31,792 nucleotides of DNA from Polynucleobacter sp. (lineage in GTDB: Bacteria; Pseudomonadota; Gammaproteobacteria; Burkholderiales; Burkholderiaceae): NCBI GenBank assembly GCA_023253245.1, contig JALRHB010000005.1, positions 1 to 31,792 of the forward strand, written 5' to 3'. Position 1 is the first letter of the stretch. The number at the start of each line of letters is the position of its first letter. The notes beneath the pieces are model-generated. The model saw only the letters and a program-made list of their open reading frames with translations, did no database searches and was not told where the DNA came from. Made by a program: the position numbers and the translations under genes. Shown here one piece after another: positions 23,735-31,317 of the stretch.

Positions 23735-23756
23735 CATATTACAAAACATGAATATG
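23735..23756. promoter_or_regulatory. Inverted repeat between tupA and the ModE-like regulator, candidate operator
   Basis: CATATT, ten bases, AATATG. One base of slippage extends the arms to TTTG(T)CATATT and AATATGCAAA. It lies 39 bases from the tupA start and 13 bases from the regulator start, a fitting place for autoregulation and control of the transport genes. ModE and TunR sites are AT-rich inverted repeats; binding is inferred. Confidence 0.5.
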
Positions 23757-23769
23757 CAAAAAATTACAT

Positions 23770-24795
23770 ATGAGAATTCAGATTCGACCCACTCTTGTTT
23801 TTGGTGCTAAGAACGTCAAAGATCCCGCAGTAGTCGATTTGGTTTGGTTGACCAGCCTTCTAAAAGACATTGAGCATGGCAAAACACTGATGTCTGCTTG
23901 TAAGAAGATGGGTTTGTCCTACCGAAATGTTTGGCAAAAACTCAATGATGTGGAGCATGCTCTTGGGTTCAAACTCATAGATCGAGTAAGGGGGCATGGC
24001 TCACAGCTATCTGAGTATGCTCAGTATCTGATTCAATTCGCGGAGGATTTCGATCAGAAAACCTTAAGGCTTGGTCAGAGTAGCTTAGCCCATTTAGAGG
24101 AGGGCTTTTCTCAATTTAGGGTGAAGGCTAAAAAACAATGGCGCTTGGCCAGCAGTAGCGATCCTGTCATTCAAAGATCAGTGCTCGACATTGGCGGCTT
24201 TGAATTGATTATTGCAGGGTCAGGAGAGGCCCTTGAGCGTCTTCTGAATTTCGAAGTTGACATCGCTGGTTTTCATATTTCAGATCCGCTGAGCTCACAG
24301 GTGATTGCTAAACGCCTAAAGGCGGAGGGAATGCAAATTTTTCCAGTGATGAAACGTGTTCAGGGGTTTATGGTGGCCAAAGGCAACCCATTGGGCATTA
24401 CTTCAGTCAAAGATCTATTACGTTCGCGCATTCGCTTCATTAATCGTCAAAAAGGATCTGGTACGCGCCTTCTCTTAGATACATTGCTTAAGATGAATGG
24501 TATTTCTGCGCACTCCATCAAAGGTTATGCTAATGAAGAATTTACCCATTCGGCAATCGCCATGTCGATTTTGGCTAAAAAAGCCGACGTTGGTATGGGT
24601 GTTAAGAGTGTAGCAATTGAAAATGGGCTGGATTTCATTTACCTCAAAGACGAGATCTTCTTTTTGGCGATGGGGGAGGAGTTGGCGAACAATAAGGAAG
24701 TCGCTAAATTAATTCGCAAAATCAGAGGATTGTCTAGTGAGATAGCTGGATATAAGTCGGTGGGTCTCAAGCGCCAAATAGCCGGTTGGCTGTAA
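23770..24795 (+). CDS. ModE-like regulator: winged HTH fused to a substrate-binding-protein-like domain
   Basis: 341 residues. The N-terminus (about 1-95) is a LysR/ModE-type winged helix: DIEHGKTLMSACKKMGLSYRNVWQKLNDVEHALGFKLIDRVRGHGSQLS. The rest (about 120-341) resembles a type-2 periplasmic binding protein kept in the cytoplasm: FINRQKGSGTRLLLDTLL, GYANEEFTHSAIAMSILAKKADVGMG and GLDFIYLKDEIFFLAM. Proteins of this layout control molybdate/tungstate or cofactor genes. It is divergent from tupA over 74 bases that hold an inverted repeat. No Mop/TOBE domain is present, unlike E. coli ModE, so the ligand may bind the PBP-like domain; the ligand is inferred from context only. Confidence 0.82.
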   Translation: MRIQIRPTLVFGAKNVKDPAVVDLVWLTSLLKDIEHGKTLMSACKKMGLSYRNVWQKLNDVEHALGFKLIDRVRGHGSQLSEYAQYLIQFAEDFDQKTLRLGQSSLAHLEEGFSQFRVKAKKQWRLASSSDPVIQRSVLDIGGFELIIAGSGEALERLLNFEVDIAGFHISDPLSSQVIAKRLKAEGMQIFPVMKRVQGFMVAKGNPLGITSVKDLLRSRIRFINRQKGSGTRLLLDTLLKMNGISAHSIKGYANEEFTHSAIAMSILAKKADVGMGVKSVAIENGLDFIYLKDEIFFLAMGEELANNKEVAKLIRKIRGLSSEIAGYKSVGLKRQIAGWL

Positions 24796-24849
24796 ATTTT
24801 CTTGTGGATTTTGGATCAAGTTCAATCTTCGTGCCGATATGTTTTGTAA

Positions 24850-24868
24850 ATAAATGATAGTCATTCTC
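24850..24868. promoter_or_regulatory. Fur box upstream of feoA
   Basis: ATAAATGATAGTCATTCTC matches 14 of 19 bases of the Fur consensus, with the core TGATAxTCATT intact. It lies 64 bases before the feoA start and just ahead of a TATAAT hexamer, where bound Fe-Fur would block RNA polymerase. Site inferred from the consensus. Confidence 0.75.
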
Positions 24869-24878
24869 AAATAAAAGC

Positions 24879-24884
24879 TATAAT
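24879..24884 (+). promoter_or_regulatory. -10 element of the feoAB promoter
   Basis: A perfect TATAAT. The position 17 bases upstream (GATAGT, 24856-24861) is a poor -35 and lies inside the Fur box, so repression would occur by occlusion. Transcription would begin near 24891, leaving a leader of about 40 bases. Confidence 0.6.
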
Positions 24885-24931
24885 GAGGACATAGGCAAAA
24901 TGCCGAATTAATTGTCCGCATAGAAAAGTTT

Positions 24932-25171
24932 ATGAATCTCACAGAGCTTTCCCCCGGCCTTAAAGGTCGTGTTAAGGGGGTATGCCATCTTGAAAACTAT
25001 CAGGCCACTATTTGCCGGCAACTTGAGGATATTGGTTTTTTACCTGGCGAGCAGGTTGAAGTATTAAGAAAGAGTATTTTTAGTCGAGGAGCTATTTTGG
25101 CTCGAGTTGGTTCCTCAACTTTTGCATTAAGTGAAGTCGAGGCTCGCATGGTTGAGGTAGAGCTTCTGTGA
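24932..25171 (+). CDS. feoA: Ferrous iron transport protein A
   Basis: 79 residues of the SH3-like FeoA fold: NLTELSPGLKGRVKGV, a central ICRQLEDIGFLPGEQVEVLRKS and the ending STFALSEVEARMVEVELL are all typical. FeoA assists the FeoB ferrous transporter at the cytoplasmic face. The stop TGA overlaps the feoB GTG start (GTGA), so translation is coupled. The upstream Fur box indicates repression in iron-replete cells. No feoC-like gene follows feoB. Confidence 0.95.
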   Translation: MNLTELSPGLKGRVKGVCHLENYQATICRQLEDIGFLPGEQVEVLRKSIFSRGAILARVGSSTFALSEVEARMVEVELL

Positions 25172-27087
25172 GTAAATCCACAACCCAGATTCACTTTCAT
25201 CCAAGTGAACCGCTGGTGGCCTTATTGGGTAATCCTAATTGTGGGAAAACTGCACTTTTTAACCTTCTTACAGGCGGTCGCCAAAAGGTTGCTAATTATT
25301 CTGGCGTTACTGTAGAACGTAAAGAGGGGCAGTGCAAACTCTCGTCCGGTAAAGTCATTCGGGTATTAGATTTGCCCGGAGCTTATAGTCTGTATCCACG
25401 CTCTCTGGATGAGCGAGTAACTTATGATGTGTTGCATGGCAACGCTGCAGGAGTCAAGCGTCCGGATTTAATTCTTTGCGTGCTCAATGCCATGAACCTT
25501 CGGCGTAATTTGCGCTTAGTGATATCTGCCAAGCGTTTAGGCCTACCTTGTATTGTGGTCCTTAATATGACCGATCTAGCAAAAAAGCAGGGGATTGTTG
25601 TAAATGTTGACGCCCTTTCGCGAGAGCTCGGTTTGCCAGTTATTCCTGCTGTTGGTATCCAGGCAAAAGGTGCTGATGGCCTCAAGCAATTTTTGGATCA
25701 CCTTGACTGGAAAAAATTAGCACAACTTAATGCCCATGAATTAAAGCCTACACAGAAATCTACTCTGGATGGTTCTCTGCATCGAGACTTAGATAACGAT
25801 GAAGTCAGAAGAATTTTGGAAGTTTTGGACTTGAATCAAATTGTTCCTGATCGTTGGAGTGATAGTCTAGACAGCATATTGCTTCACCCTGTATTGGGCC
25901 CCATCATTTTGGCATGCGTCCTGTTTTTTATTTTTCAAGCCGTATTTGCGTGGGCCATTGTGCCAATGCAGTTGATTGAGTCTGGGGTTAATTGGCTTGG
26001 CAATTGGTTATCAATACACCTAGATCACAATTGGATAAGAAGTTTGTTGATTGATGGTGTTCTGGCTGGGGCCGGTGGCGTTCTTGTTTTTTTACCGCAG
26101 ATTCTAATATTGTATTTTTTCATTTTAGTTTTAGAAGAATCTGGATATTTACCCCGCGCAGCTTTTTTATTGGACAGGCTAATGGGTGCCGTGGGACTTT
26201 CTGGTAGATCATTTATCCCTTTGCTGTCTAGTTTTGCATGCGCAATTCCAGGAATTATGGCAACTCGTAGTATTACAAATTCGCGGGATCGCATGGTAAC
26301 GATATTAATCGCACCATTAATGACGTGCTCAGCACGTTTGCCCGTTTATGCCTTGCTGATTTCGGCTTTTATCCCCCAATCTAAATTGTGGCTTGGCTTA
26401 GATTTGCAAGGTGTGGTGCTCTTCTTACTTTATTTCGCTGGAATTCTTGGGGCAATGATAGTTGCCTGGGTGCTCAAACATTTCACAAGTAAAACATTTC
26501 AATTTAATGGTCTGATGATGGAGTTACCAAGTTATCACGTCCCAAGACTTGGAAATTTAATGATTGGCTTATGGCATAGGGCAGAAATTTTTCTACGCAG
26601 GGTTGGAGGGATTATCCTGGTATTGACCATTTGCCTGTGGGTACTTTCCAACTTTCCGTTCCCGCCGGAGAGTGCGACTGGTGCGCCAATTCAATACAGT
26701 ATTGCTGGAATGATGGGTCAAGCCTTAGCGCATTTATTTGCGCCACTTGGATTTAATTGGCAAATTAGTATTGCTTTAATTCCAGGTATGGCTGCTCGTG
26801 AGGTGGTAGTGAGCTCTCTAGCTACTGTATACGCTCTTTCAAATACAGGGGTTGATGTTGCTGATGCCCTTGTGCCTTTGATTTCTGGGCAGTGGAGCAT
26901 GGCAACTGGTTTGTCTTTGTTGGCTTGGTTTGTTTTTGCGCCACAATGCTTGTCCACCATTGCAGTTGTTAAGCGGGAGACGGGCGGCTGGAAAGTCCCC
27001 TTGTTGATGCTTGCTTACTTATTCGGTTTGGCCTACCTAGGTGCTTTTGTAACCTACCGTGTAGCCAGTCTTTTTGGCCTAGCCTAG
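25168..27087 (+). CDS. feoB: Ferrous iron transporter B
   Basis: 639 residues with a GTG start that overlaps feoA. The N-terminal G domain shows the P-loop GNPNCGKT (21-28), DLPG (68-71) and NMTD (133-136). About eight membrane helices follow, with the Gate-type segments SGRSFIPLLSSFACAIPGIMATR and GMAAREVVVSSLATVY. It imports Fe2+ across the inner membrane. It is shorter than the 773 residues of E. coli FeoB, mainly in the loops and C-terminus, a size common in betaproteobacteria. The cytochrome c gene starts 64 bases downstream. Confidence 0.96.
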   Translation: MSKSTTQIHFHPSEPLVALLGNPNCGKTALFNLLTGGRQKVANYSGVTVERKEGQCKLSSGKVIRVLDLPGAYSLYPRSLDERVTYDVLHGNAAGVKRPDLILCVLNAMNLRRNLRLVISAKRLGLPCIVVLNMTDLAKKQGIVVNVDALSRELGLPVIPAVGIQAKGADGLKQFLDHLDWKKLAQLNAHELKPTQKSTLDGSLHRDLDNDEVRRILEVLDLNQIVPDRWSDSLDSILLHPVLGPIILACVLFFIFQAVFAWAIVPMQLIESGVNWLGNWLSIHLDHNWIRSLLIDGVLAGAGGVLVFLPQILILYFFILVLEESGYLPRAAFLLDRLMGAVGLSGRSFIPLLSSFACAIPGIMATRSITNSRDRMVTILIAPLMTCSARLPVYALLISAFIPQSKLWLGLDLQGVVLFLLYFAGILGAMIVAWVLKHFTSKTFQFNGLMMELPSYHVPRLGNLMIGLWHRAEIFLRRVGGIILVLTICLWVLSNFPFPPESATGAPIQYSIAGMMGQALAHLFAPLGFNWQISIALIPGMAAREVVVSSLATVYALSNTGVDVADALVPLISGQWSMATGLSLLAWFVFAPQCLSTIAVVKRETGGWKVPLLMLAYLFGLAYLGAFVTYRVASLFGLA

Positions 27088-27151
27088 GGCAATTTGTCAA
27101 AATTTGCGATACATTGTCAGAATAAAGAAGCTATTAAAATTGGGTGTGGCT

Positions 27152-27541
27152 ATGAAATTGCAAATTTACTCGCTGTTTTTTCTCTTCCTTGCTAGCAGTT
27201 TGAATGCTTTTGCGGAGGTGGGCGAAGGCACTTACAGGCAAGTATGTGTCGCTTGTCACGGCGCTGGTGTGCTAAATGCTCCTAAGTTAGGGGATAAGGC
27301 GAAGTGGGCCCCCTTGATCGCAGAAGGGCAGGTTACTTTGACTGCGCATGGCTATGTTGGCGTGAGGGGGATGCCAGCAAAAGGCGGCAACCCTAATCTC
27401 AGTATTGAGCATTTTTCAGATGCGGTGGTTTACATGGCAAATAAATCAGGCGGCAACTGGAAATCTCCTGATTCCAAGACCTTGGCCGCTATTAACAAAG
27501 AAATTGAAGCGCGCAAAGCAAATTTGAACCAAAAGCCATAG
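27152..27541 (+). CDS. Periplasmic c-type cytochrome (cytochrome c5-like)
   Basis: Start set at ATG 27152 (129 residues), which opens a signal peptide (MKLQIYSLFFLFLASSLNAFA, cut near residue 21); an earlier frame start at 27104 adds 16 basic residues. One haem site CVACH (C32, C35, H36) is present, with M74 in VRGMPAKGG as the likely axial ligand, so a small class I cytochrome. It probably shuttles electrons in the periplasm. It lies 64 bases after feoB and 7 bases before the SemiSWEET gene, so it may belong to the feo transcript, which would place it under Fur control. Confidence 0.87.
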   Translation: MKLQIYSLFFLFLASSLNAFAEVGEGTYRQVCVACHGAGVLNAPKLGDKAKWAPLIAEGQVTLTAHGYVGVRGMPAKGGNPNLSIEHFSDAVVYMANKSGGNWKSPDSKTLAAINKEIEARKANLNQKP

Positions 27542-27548
27542 ATCTCTA

Positions 27549-27833
27549 ATGAATCTAGAGCCGCACTTCATAGAGTTGCTGGGGTATTGTGCAGCCTTTT
27601 TAACAACGATTGCGTTTTTGCCGCAAGCCATTCGTTCCTGGAAGACTAGGGATTTATCGGGTATTTCTGTGGGGATGTATAGCCTCTTTACTGCTGGTGT
27701 TGGGCTTTGGCTAATCTATGGCCTTATTATTGAAAAGTGGCCCTTGATTCTGGCAAATGCTCTTACATTTTTACTCTCGATCAGCATTTTGTTCCTTAAA
27801 GTTAGCGCAAAGACTCCTGCTGAAAATTCCTAA
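27549..27833 (+). CDS. SemiSWEET sugar transporter
   Basis: 94 residues, three membrane helices (about 8-26, 42-60, 66-85) forming one triple-helix bundle that works as a dimer. The PQ motif appears as FLPQAIRSWKTRD (P25, Q26), followed by SGISVGMYSLFTAGVGLWLIYG, the usual second helix. Known SemiSWEETs move small sugars, sucrose or glucose, down their gradient; the substrate here is unknown. It begins 7 bases after the cytochrome c gene, an odd pairing with no obvious functional link. Confidence 0.9.
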   Translation: MNLEPHFIELLGYCAAFLTTIAFLPQAIRSWKTRDLSGISVGMYSLFTAGVGLWLIYGLIIEKWPLILANALTFLLSISILFLKVSAKTPAENS

Positions 27834-27911
27834 ATACAATTAATGTCATAATCATCATCACTCAGTTTTAGCCAGTTTTTTAAAACCACCCCTTTATCTG
27901 AAAGGCAGTTC

Positions 27912-28604
27912 ATGAGCACTACATTTGTGGTTGATCCACCACCAGCTCCTTCTTTGCCGGTGGTAGGCGATACACGTCGTTTCCCAGTGAACCGTATTTA
28001 TTGCGTTGGACGAAATTACGCTGATCATGCCCGTGAGATGGGGCATGATCCAGATCGTGAGCCACCATTCTTTTTTATGAAGCCGGCAAATTCGATCGTG
28101 ACTGATGGTAAAGATATGCAATACCCAAATCTTTCCAAAGATGTGCATCATGAAATAGAGATGGTGGTTGCAATTGGCAAAGGTGGCGCTAATATCCCCT
28201 CTGGTAAAGCGCTCGAACATGTCTATGGGTATGGCGTAGGTCTAGATATGACTCGCCGTGATCTTCAGGGCGAGGCAAAAAAGATGGGGCGACCTTGGGA
28301 TACTGGTAAGGCTTTTGATCAATCAGCCCCTTGTGCCGCCATTACCCCTGCAAGCCAATGTGGTCATCTTGATCAAGGCAGGATTGCGCTCTTGGTTAAT
28401 GGCCAAGTGCGTCAAGAGGGCAATCTAAATCAATTGATATGGAATATTCCGGATACGATTGCTTATCTCTCAACCTTATTTACGCTTGAGCCAGGTGACT
28501 TAATTATGTCGGGTACACCAGCCGGTGTTGGACCCGTGCAAAAAGGTGACATTCTCGAGGGAACGGTTGAGGGTTTAACGCCACTCAAGGTCAAGATTAT
28601 TTAA
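27912..28604 (+). CDS. Fumarylacetoacetate hydrolase-family protein
   Basis: 230 residues with the FAH fold. Metal ligands E81 and E83 in VHHEIEMVVAIG and D112 in GVGLDMTRRDLQ are present, as are KPANS, KKMGRPWDTGKAFDQSAP and MSGTPAGVGPV. RPWDxxKxFDxSAP is typical of the fumarylpyruvate hydrolase subgroup (gentisate pathway), yet many such proteins are simple acylpyruvate hydrolases, and no gentisate dioxygenase gene is near, so the role is left open. A good AAAGG ribosome binding site precedes the start. It converges on the crotonase gene with 12 bases between stops. Confidence 0.88.
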   Translation: MSTTFVVDPPPAPSLPVVGDTRRFPVNRIYCVGRNYADHAREMGHDPDREPPFFFMKPANSIVTDGKDMQYPNLSKDVHHEIEMVVAIGKGGANIPSGKALEHVYGYGVGLDMTRRDLQGEAKKMGRPWDTGKAFDQSAPCAAITPASQCGHLDQGRIALLVNGQVRQEGNLNQLIWNIPDTIAYLSTLFTLEPGDLIMSGTPAGVGPVQKGDILEGTVEGLTPLKVKII

Positions 28605-28616
28605 TCCAATCAATCT

Positions 28617-29390
28617 TTATTTGCCCGTCCACTGTGGTGGGCGACCTTCTAAAAAGGCATGCACGCCTTCTTTGAAGTCAGCGCTGTTATAGGTTTCTCT
28701 CATCAGCCCTGTACAGTTTGGGAGATTGCTATCTAGCATGCGAGCTAAAGTGAGTTTGCTCGACTTCTGAGTAATGGGGGCAAGCGTTGCCAACTTATTG
28801 GCTAAGATATCAGCATGCTCAGTAAGTTCAGTTGCCATAACAGTTTGATAGAGGTAGCCCATCTCCAATAACTCGGGCGCCTTTACTAGTTCAGCACCAA
28901 GTAACATGCGCTTAAACATTGCTGCGCCAAGATGAGATACAAGCCAGGAGACATTATTTGGTGATAAAGCATTGCCTAGCGTTCTAGCGATGGGGATGCC
29001 AAATTTGGCATCAATGTTAGAGATCCTAAAATCGCATGATGTCGCAATCAATAATCCACTGCCTACTGCTAAACCTTCAATGACCGCAATCGTTGGTATA
29101 GGGAGGTGTTGTAATGAGTGAAAAATAGCATCCACGGCGACTTCATAGGCCTCATCTTTTTGGAGGGCTACAAACTGTTCAATATCGCTTCCGGAGACAA
29201 AAGCTTTATCTCCTTCCCCTCGAAAAATAGCTACACGAATATCTGGGTTATTAGCTAAGGTATCGCATATCCGCTTAAGCTCCTCATACATCGGCCATGT
29301 CAAAGCATTGCGTGCTGCCGGATTGTTAAAGGTAATGCGGGCAATTTGGGCTTCAATGACCAAATCTAAACAGGGTGGGGTGTTATTCAT
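28617..29390 (-). CDS. Crotonase-fold protein (enoyl-CoA hydratase/isomerase family), catalytic glutamates absent
   Basis: 257 residues with the crotonase fold: ITFNNPAARNAL, FVSGSDIEQF and IEGLAVGSGLLIATSCDFR. The oxyanion-hole backbone region is recognisable. However, the two catalytic glutamates of enoyl-CoA hydratase (Glu144 and Glu164 of the rat enzyme) align with L114 and I134, since GGGxEL reads GSGLLI and the PE motif reads PI. Typical hydration is therefore unlikely; isomerase, hydrolase or acyl-CoA lyase chemistry with other residues is possible. Divergent from the DUF5993-dsbB pair. The family is sure; the reaction is not. Confidence 0.85.
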   Translation of the reverse strand: MNNTPPCLDLVIEAQIARITFNNPAARNALTWPMYEELKRICDTLANNPDIRVAIFRGEGDKAFVSGSDIEQFVALQKDEAYEVAVDAIFHSLQHLPIPTIAVIEGLAVGSGLLIATSCDFRISNIDAKFGIPIARTLGNALSPNNVSWLVSHLGAAMFKRMLLGAELVKAPELLEMGYLYQTVMATELTEHADILANKLATLAPITQKSSKLTLARMLDSNLPNCTGLMRETYNSADFKEGVHAFLEGRPPQWTGK

Positions 29391-29471
29391 AACTTCATTC
29401 TATACAAACGCAAATTGCCCTTGCAAAGCCTTATTTGCTATTCTGGGTGTCACCTGCGATAGAATTCTTGC

Positions 29472-29630
29472 ATGTATATGTTTCTACCATTCCTAACAGC
29501 ATTGATCGGATTGATCTTGGTCTGGTTTGAGAGGCGGATGGCTGGCTTAGTGGTGCTGGCGATTACCATTGGTATTCTTATTTTCTGGTTCCGCATTCAT
29601 GCAACTGATCATCTCAATATTAGTCTGTGA
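29472..29630 (+). CDS. Small DUF5993-like membrane protein (52 aa)
   Basis: A short gene with 52 codons. MYMFLPFLTALIGLILVWFE and RRMAGLVVLAITIGILIFWF form two membrane helices, and the end HATDHLNISL fits the DUF5993 pattern. Its TGA stop overlaps the GTG start of dsbB by 4 bases, the tight pairing expected of this family, so a role alongside DsbB is likely. No ribosome binding site is obvious. An accessory role for the DsbB is inferred only from gene order. Confidence 0.75.
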   Translation: MYMFLPFLTALIGLILVWFERRMAGLVVLAITIGILIFWFRIHATDHLNISL

Positions 29631-30190
29631 GTAAGCTTTCTTTTTCATCGCTTGCCGCTTTAGGTAATCAGCTAGCCTTACTAGCCATCATTGGTATGTT
29701 GTCGTATGCCTTTGTAGACCAACTCTATTTTGGCGAGTTACCTTGCCCATTGTGTTTAATGCAACGCATTGGCTTTGTGATTATTGGCTTTGCCTTGGTA
29801 TTAAATATTCGCTGTGGCGCACACTCTTCGCACTATGGGTGGGGCATCATCGGCGGCCTAGTAGGTATGATGGTTTCTTTGCGCCAAGTATTCTTGCATA
29901 TATTGCCCGGCGATAAGGGATTTGGCTCAACTTTTCTGGAGTTGCATTTTTATACCTGGGCTTATGTAGGCTACGTAGGCCTAATCGCTGGTCTGGCTAT
30001 TTTGTTGATGCTACCAAATCGGGATGTTCGTTCTCGCTCTTGGTTTGCTAATGTCTTAGTCATTATTTTTATCGTCTTGGTGTTGGCTAATCTTGTATCA
30101 ACTCTTTTAGAGTGCGGCATTGGCCCTTGCGCTGATGATCCCGTGAGCTACGATGGCTGGCATTGGTTGCGTGCCCGTTTTGGTTTCTAA
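29627..30190 (+). CDS. dsbB: DsbB-family disulfide bond formation protein with C-terminal cysteine pair
   Basis: 187 residues with a GTG start coupled to the DUF5993 gene. The first periplasmic loop carries the active CPLC (C40, C43) in GELPCPLCLMQR, which reoxidises with quinone. The second cysteine pair expected in the next periplasmic loop is missing; that loop (92-110) has none. Instead C163 and C168 lie in LECGIGPCADD, after a fifth hydrophobic helix (about 140-160) that would put them in the periplasm too. The DsbB fold is otherwise kept. A substrate oxidase such as DsbA is not nearby. The topology is inferred. Confidence 0.85.
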   Translation: MSKLSFSSLAALGNQLALLAIIGMLSYAFVDQLYFGELPCPLCLMQRIGFVIIGFALVLNIRCGAHSSHYGWGIIGGLVGMMVSLRQVFLHILPGDKGFGSTFLELHFYTWAYVGYVGLIAGLAILLMLPNRDVRSRSWFANVLVIIFIVLVLANLVSTLLECGIGPCADDPVSYDGWHWLRARFGF

Positions 30191-30209
30191 ATTCTTAGCG
30201 CTGCTGTCG

Positions 30210-31217
30210 ATGGGTTTTTCTAAGAAGCTTTTACACTTAGTGATTGGATTGGCATCTTTAATACTAATCACCACGGCACAAGCCCAAACTAAATCCCTTG
30301 ATAAGCCGAATATTGCTTGGCCCAAACAAGCCATACGGATTGTGGTTACTTTTACGCCTGGCGGCGCGCCAGATATTTTGGCGCGTGTACTAGCTGAAAA
30401 TTGGCAGCAAACTCTAGGTGTGCCCATTGTTGTCGATAACCGGCCAGGATATGGCGGCAATATTGGGGCAGATCTTGTTGCTAAAAGCGAGCCTGATGGG
30501 TACACCTTGCTCATTGGTACGGTAGGTATTCATACGATTAATGGTGCTTTGTATGAAAAAATGTCTTTTCATCCAATTGACGATTTCACGCCTATTAGCT
30601 TTTTGGCGAGCACTCCTAATGTATTGGTTGTTAATAAACGCTTGGGTGTTAATAACTTGCATGAACTGATTGAGTTGGCTAAAACAAAACCTAATGAACT
30701 TACTTTTGGTTCTTCTGGGGTTGGTACTTCATTGCACATGTCAGGTGAGCTACTAAAAGAGATGACGGGTGTACAGATTCGGCACATTCCTTACAAGGGA
30801 AGAGCTCAGTCTTTGCCAGATTTACTCAGTGGTCGTATTTCCATGTTATTTGATAATCTTTCTTCATCTTTGCCGCTTATTAAAGCGGGCGAGATTCAGG
30901 CGCTTGGAGTAACCACCTTGAAGCGATCGCCAGTCGCCCCAGAAATTCCCACAATGGCTGAACAAGGTCTACCCGGATTTGAGGCAACCTCTTGGTTTTC
31001 ATTGATGGCCCCTGCAAATCTCCCAAGCTCTATACAAAAGCGTCTAAATACCTTAACACGCGAAACCCTAAATATCCCTGAAGTGAGAAAAAAGCTCCTT
31101 ACCAGTGGTTTGGATCCCGCACCTGGAAGTCCAGAGGATCTCTCCAAGCTGATGCAGGTTGAAAGCAATAAATGGGGTAGAGTGGTTTACAAATCTGGCG
31201 CAAAATTAGAGCAGTAA
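30210..31217 (+). CDS. Bug/TctC-family tripartite tricarboxylate transporter substrate-binding protein
   Basis: I choose the ATG at 30210 (335 residues), which opens a signal peptide (KKLLHLVIGLASLILITTAQAQ); an ATG at 30153 would overlap dsbB. The mature part has PKQAIRIVVTFTPGGAPD, VVDNRPGYGGNIGADLVAKSEPDGYT, HIPYKGRAQSLPDLLSG and EIPTMAEQGLPGFEATSWF, the classic Bug protein pattern. These bind carboxylates or similar small acids in the periplasm; Burkholderiales carry many, most without adjacent TctA/TctB, as here. Ligand unknown. Confidence 0.9.
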   Translation: MGFSKKLLHLVIGLASLILITTAQAQTKSLDKPNIAWPKQAIRIVVTFTPGGAPDILARVLAENWQQTLGVPIVVDNRPGYGGNIGADLVAKSEPDGYTLLIGTVGIHTINGALYEKMSFHPIDDFTPISFLASTPNVLVVNKRLGVNNLHELIELAKTKPNELTFGSSGVGTSLHMSGELLKEMTGVQIRHIPYKGRAQSLPDLLSGRISMLFDNLSSSLPLIKAGEIQALGVTTLKRSPVAPEIPTMAEQGLPGFEATSWFSLMAPANLPSSIQKRLNTLTRETLNIPEVRKKLLTSGLDPAPGSPEDLSKLMQVESNKWGRVVYKSGAKLEQ

Positions 31218-31317
31218 GAGACCATTTCCTTGTAATATTTTTTGGTCAATCTTGTCAGCCTATTATGAATTGAGGCGTTATAAAGGGTAGAACGCATTCA
31301 ACTGTTGGAGGGAGGCT

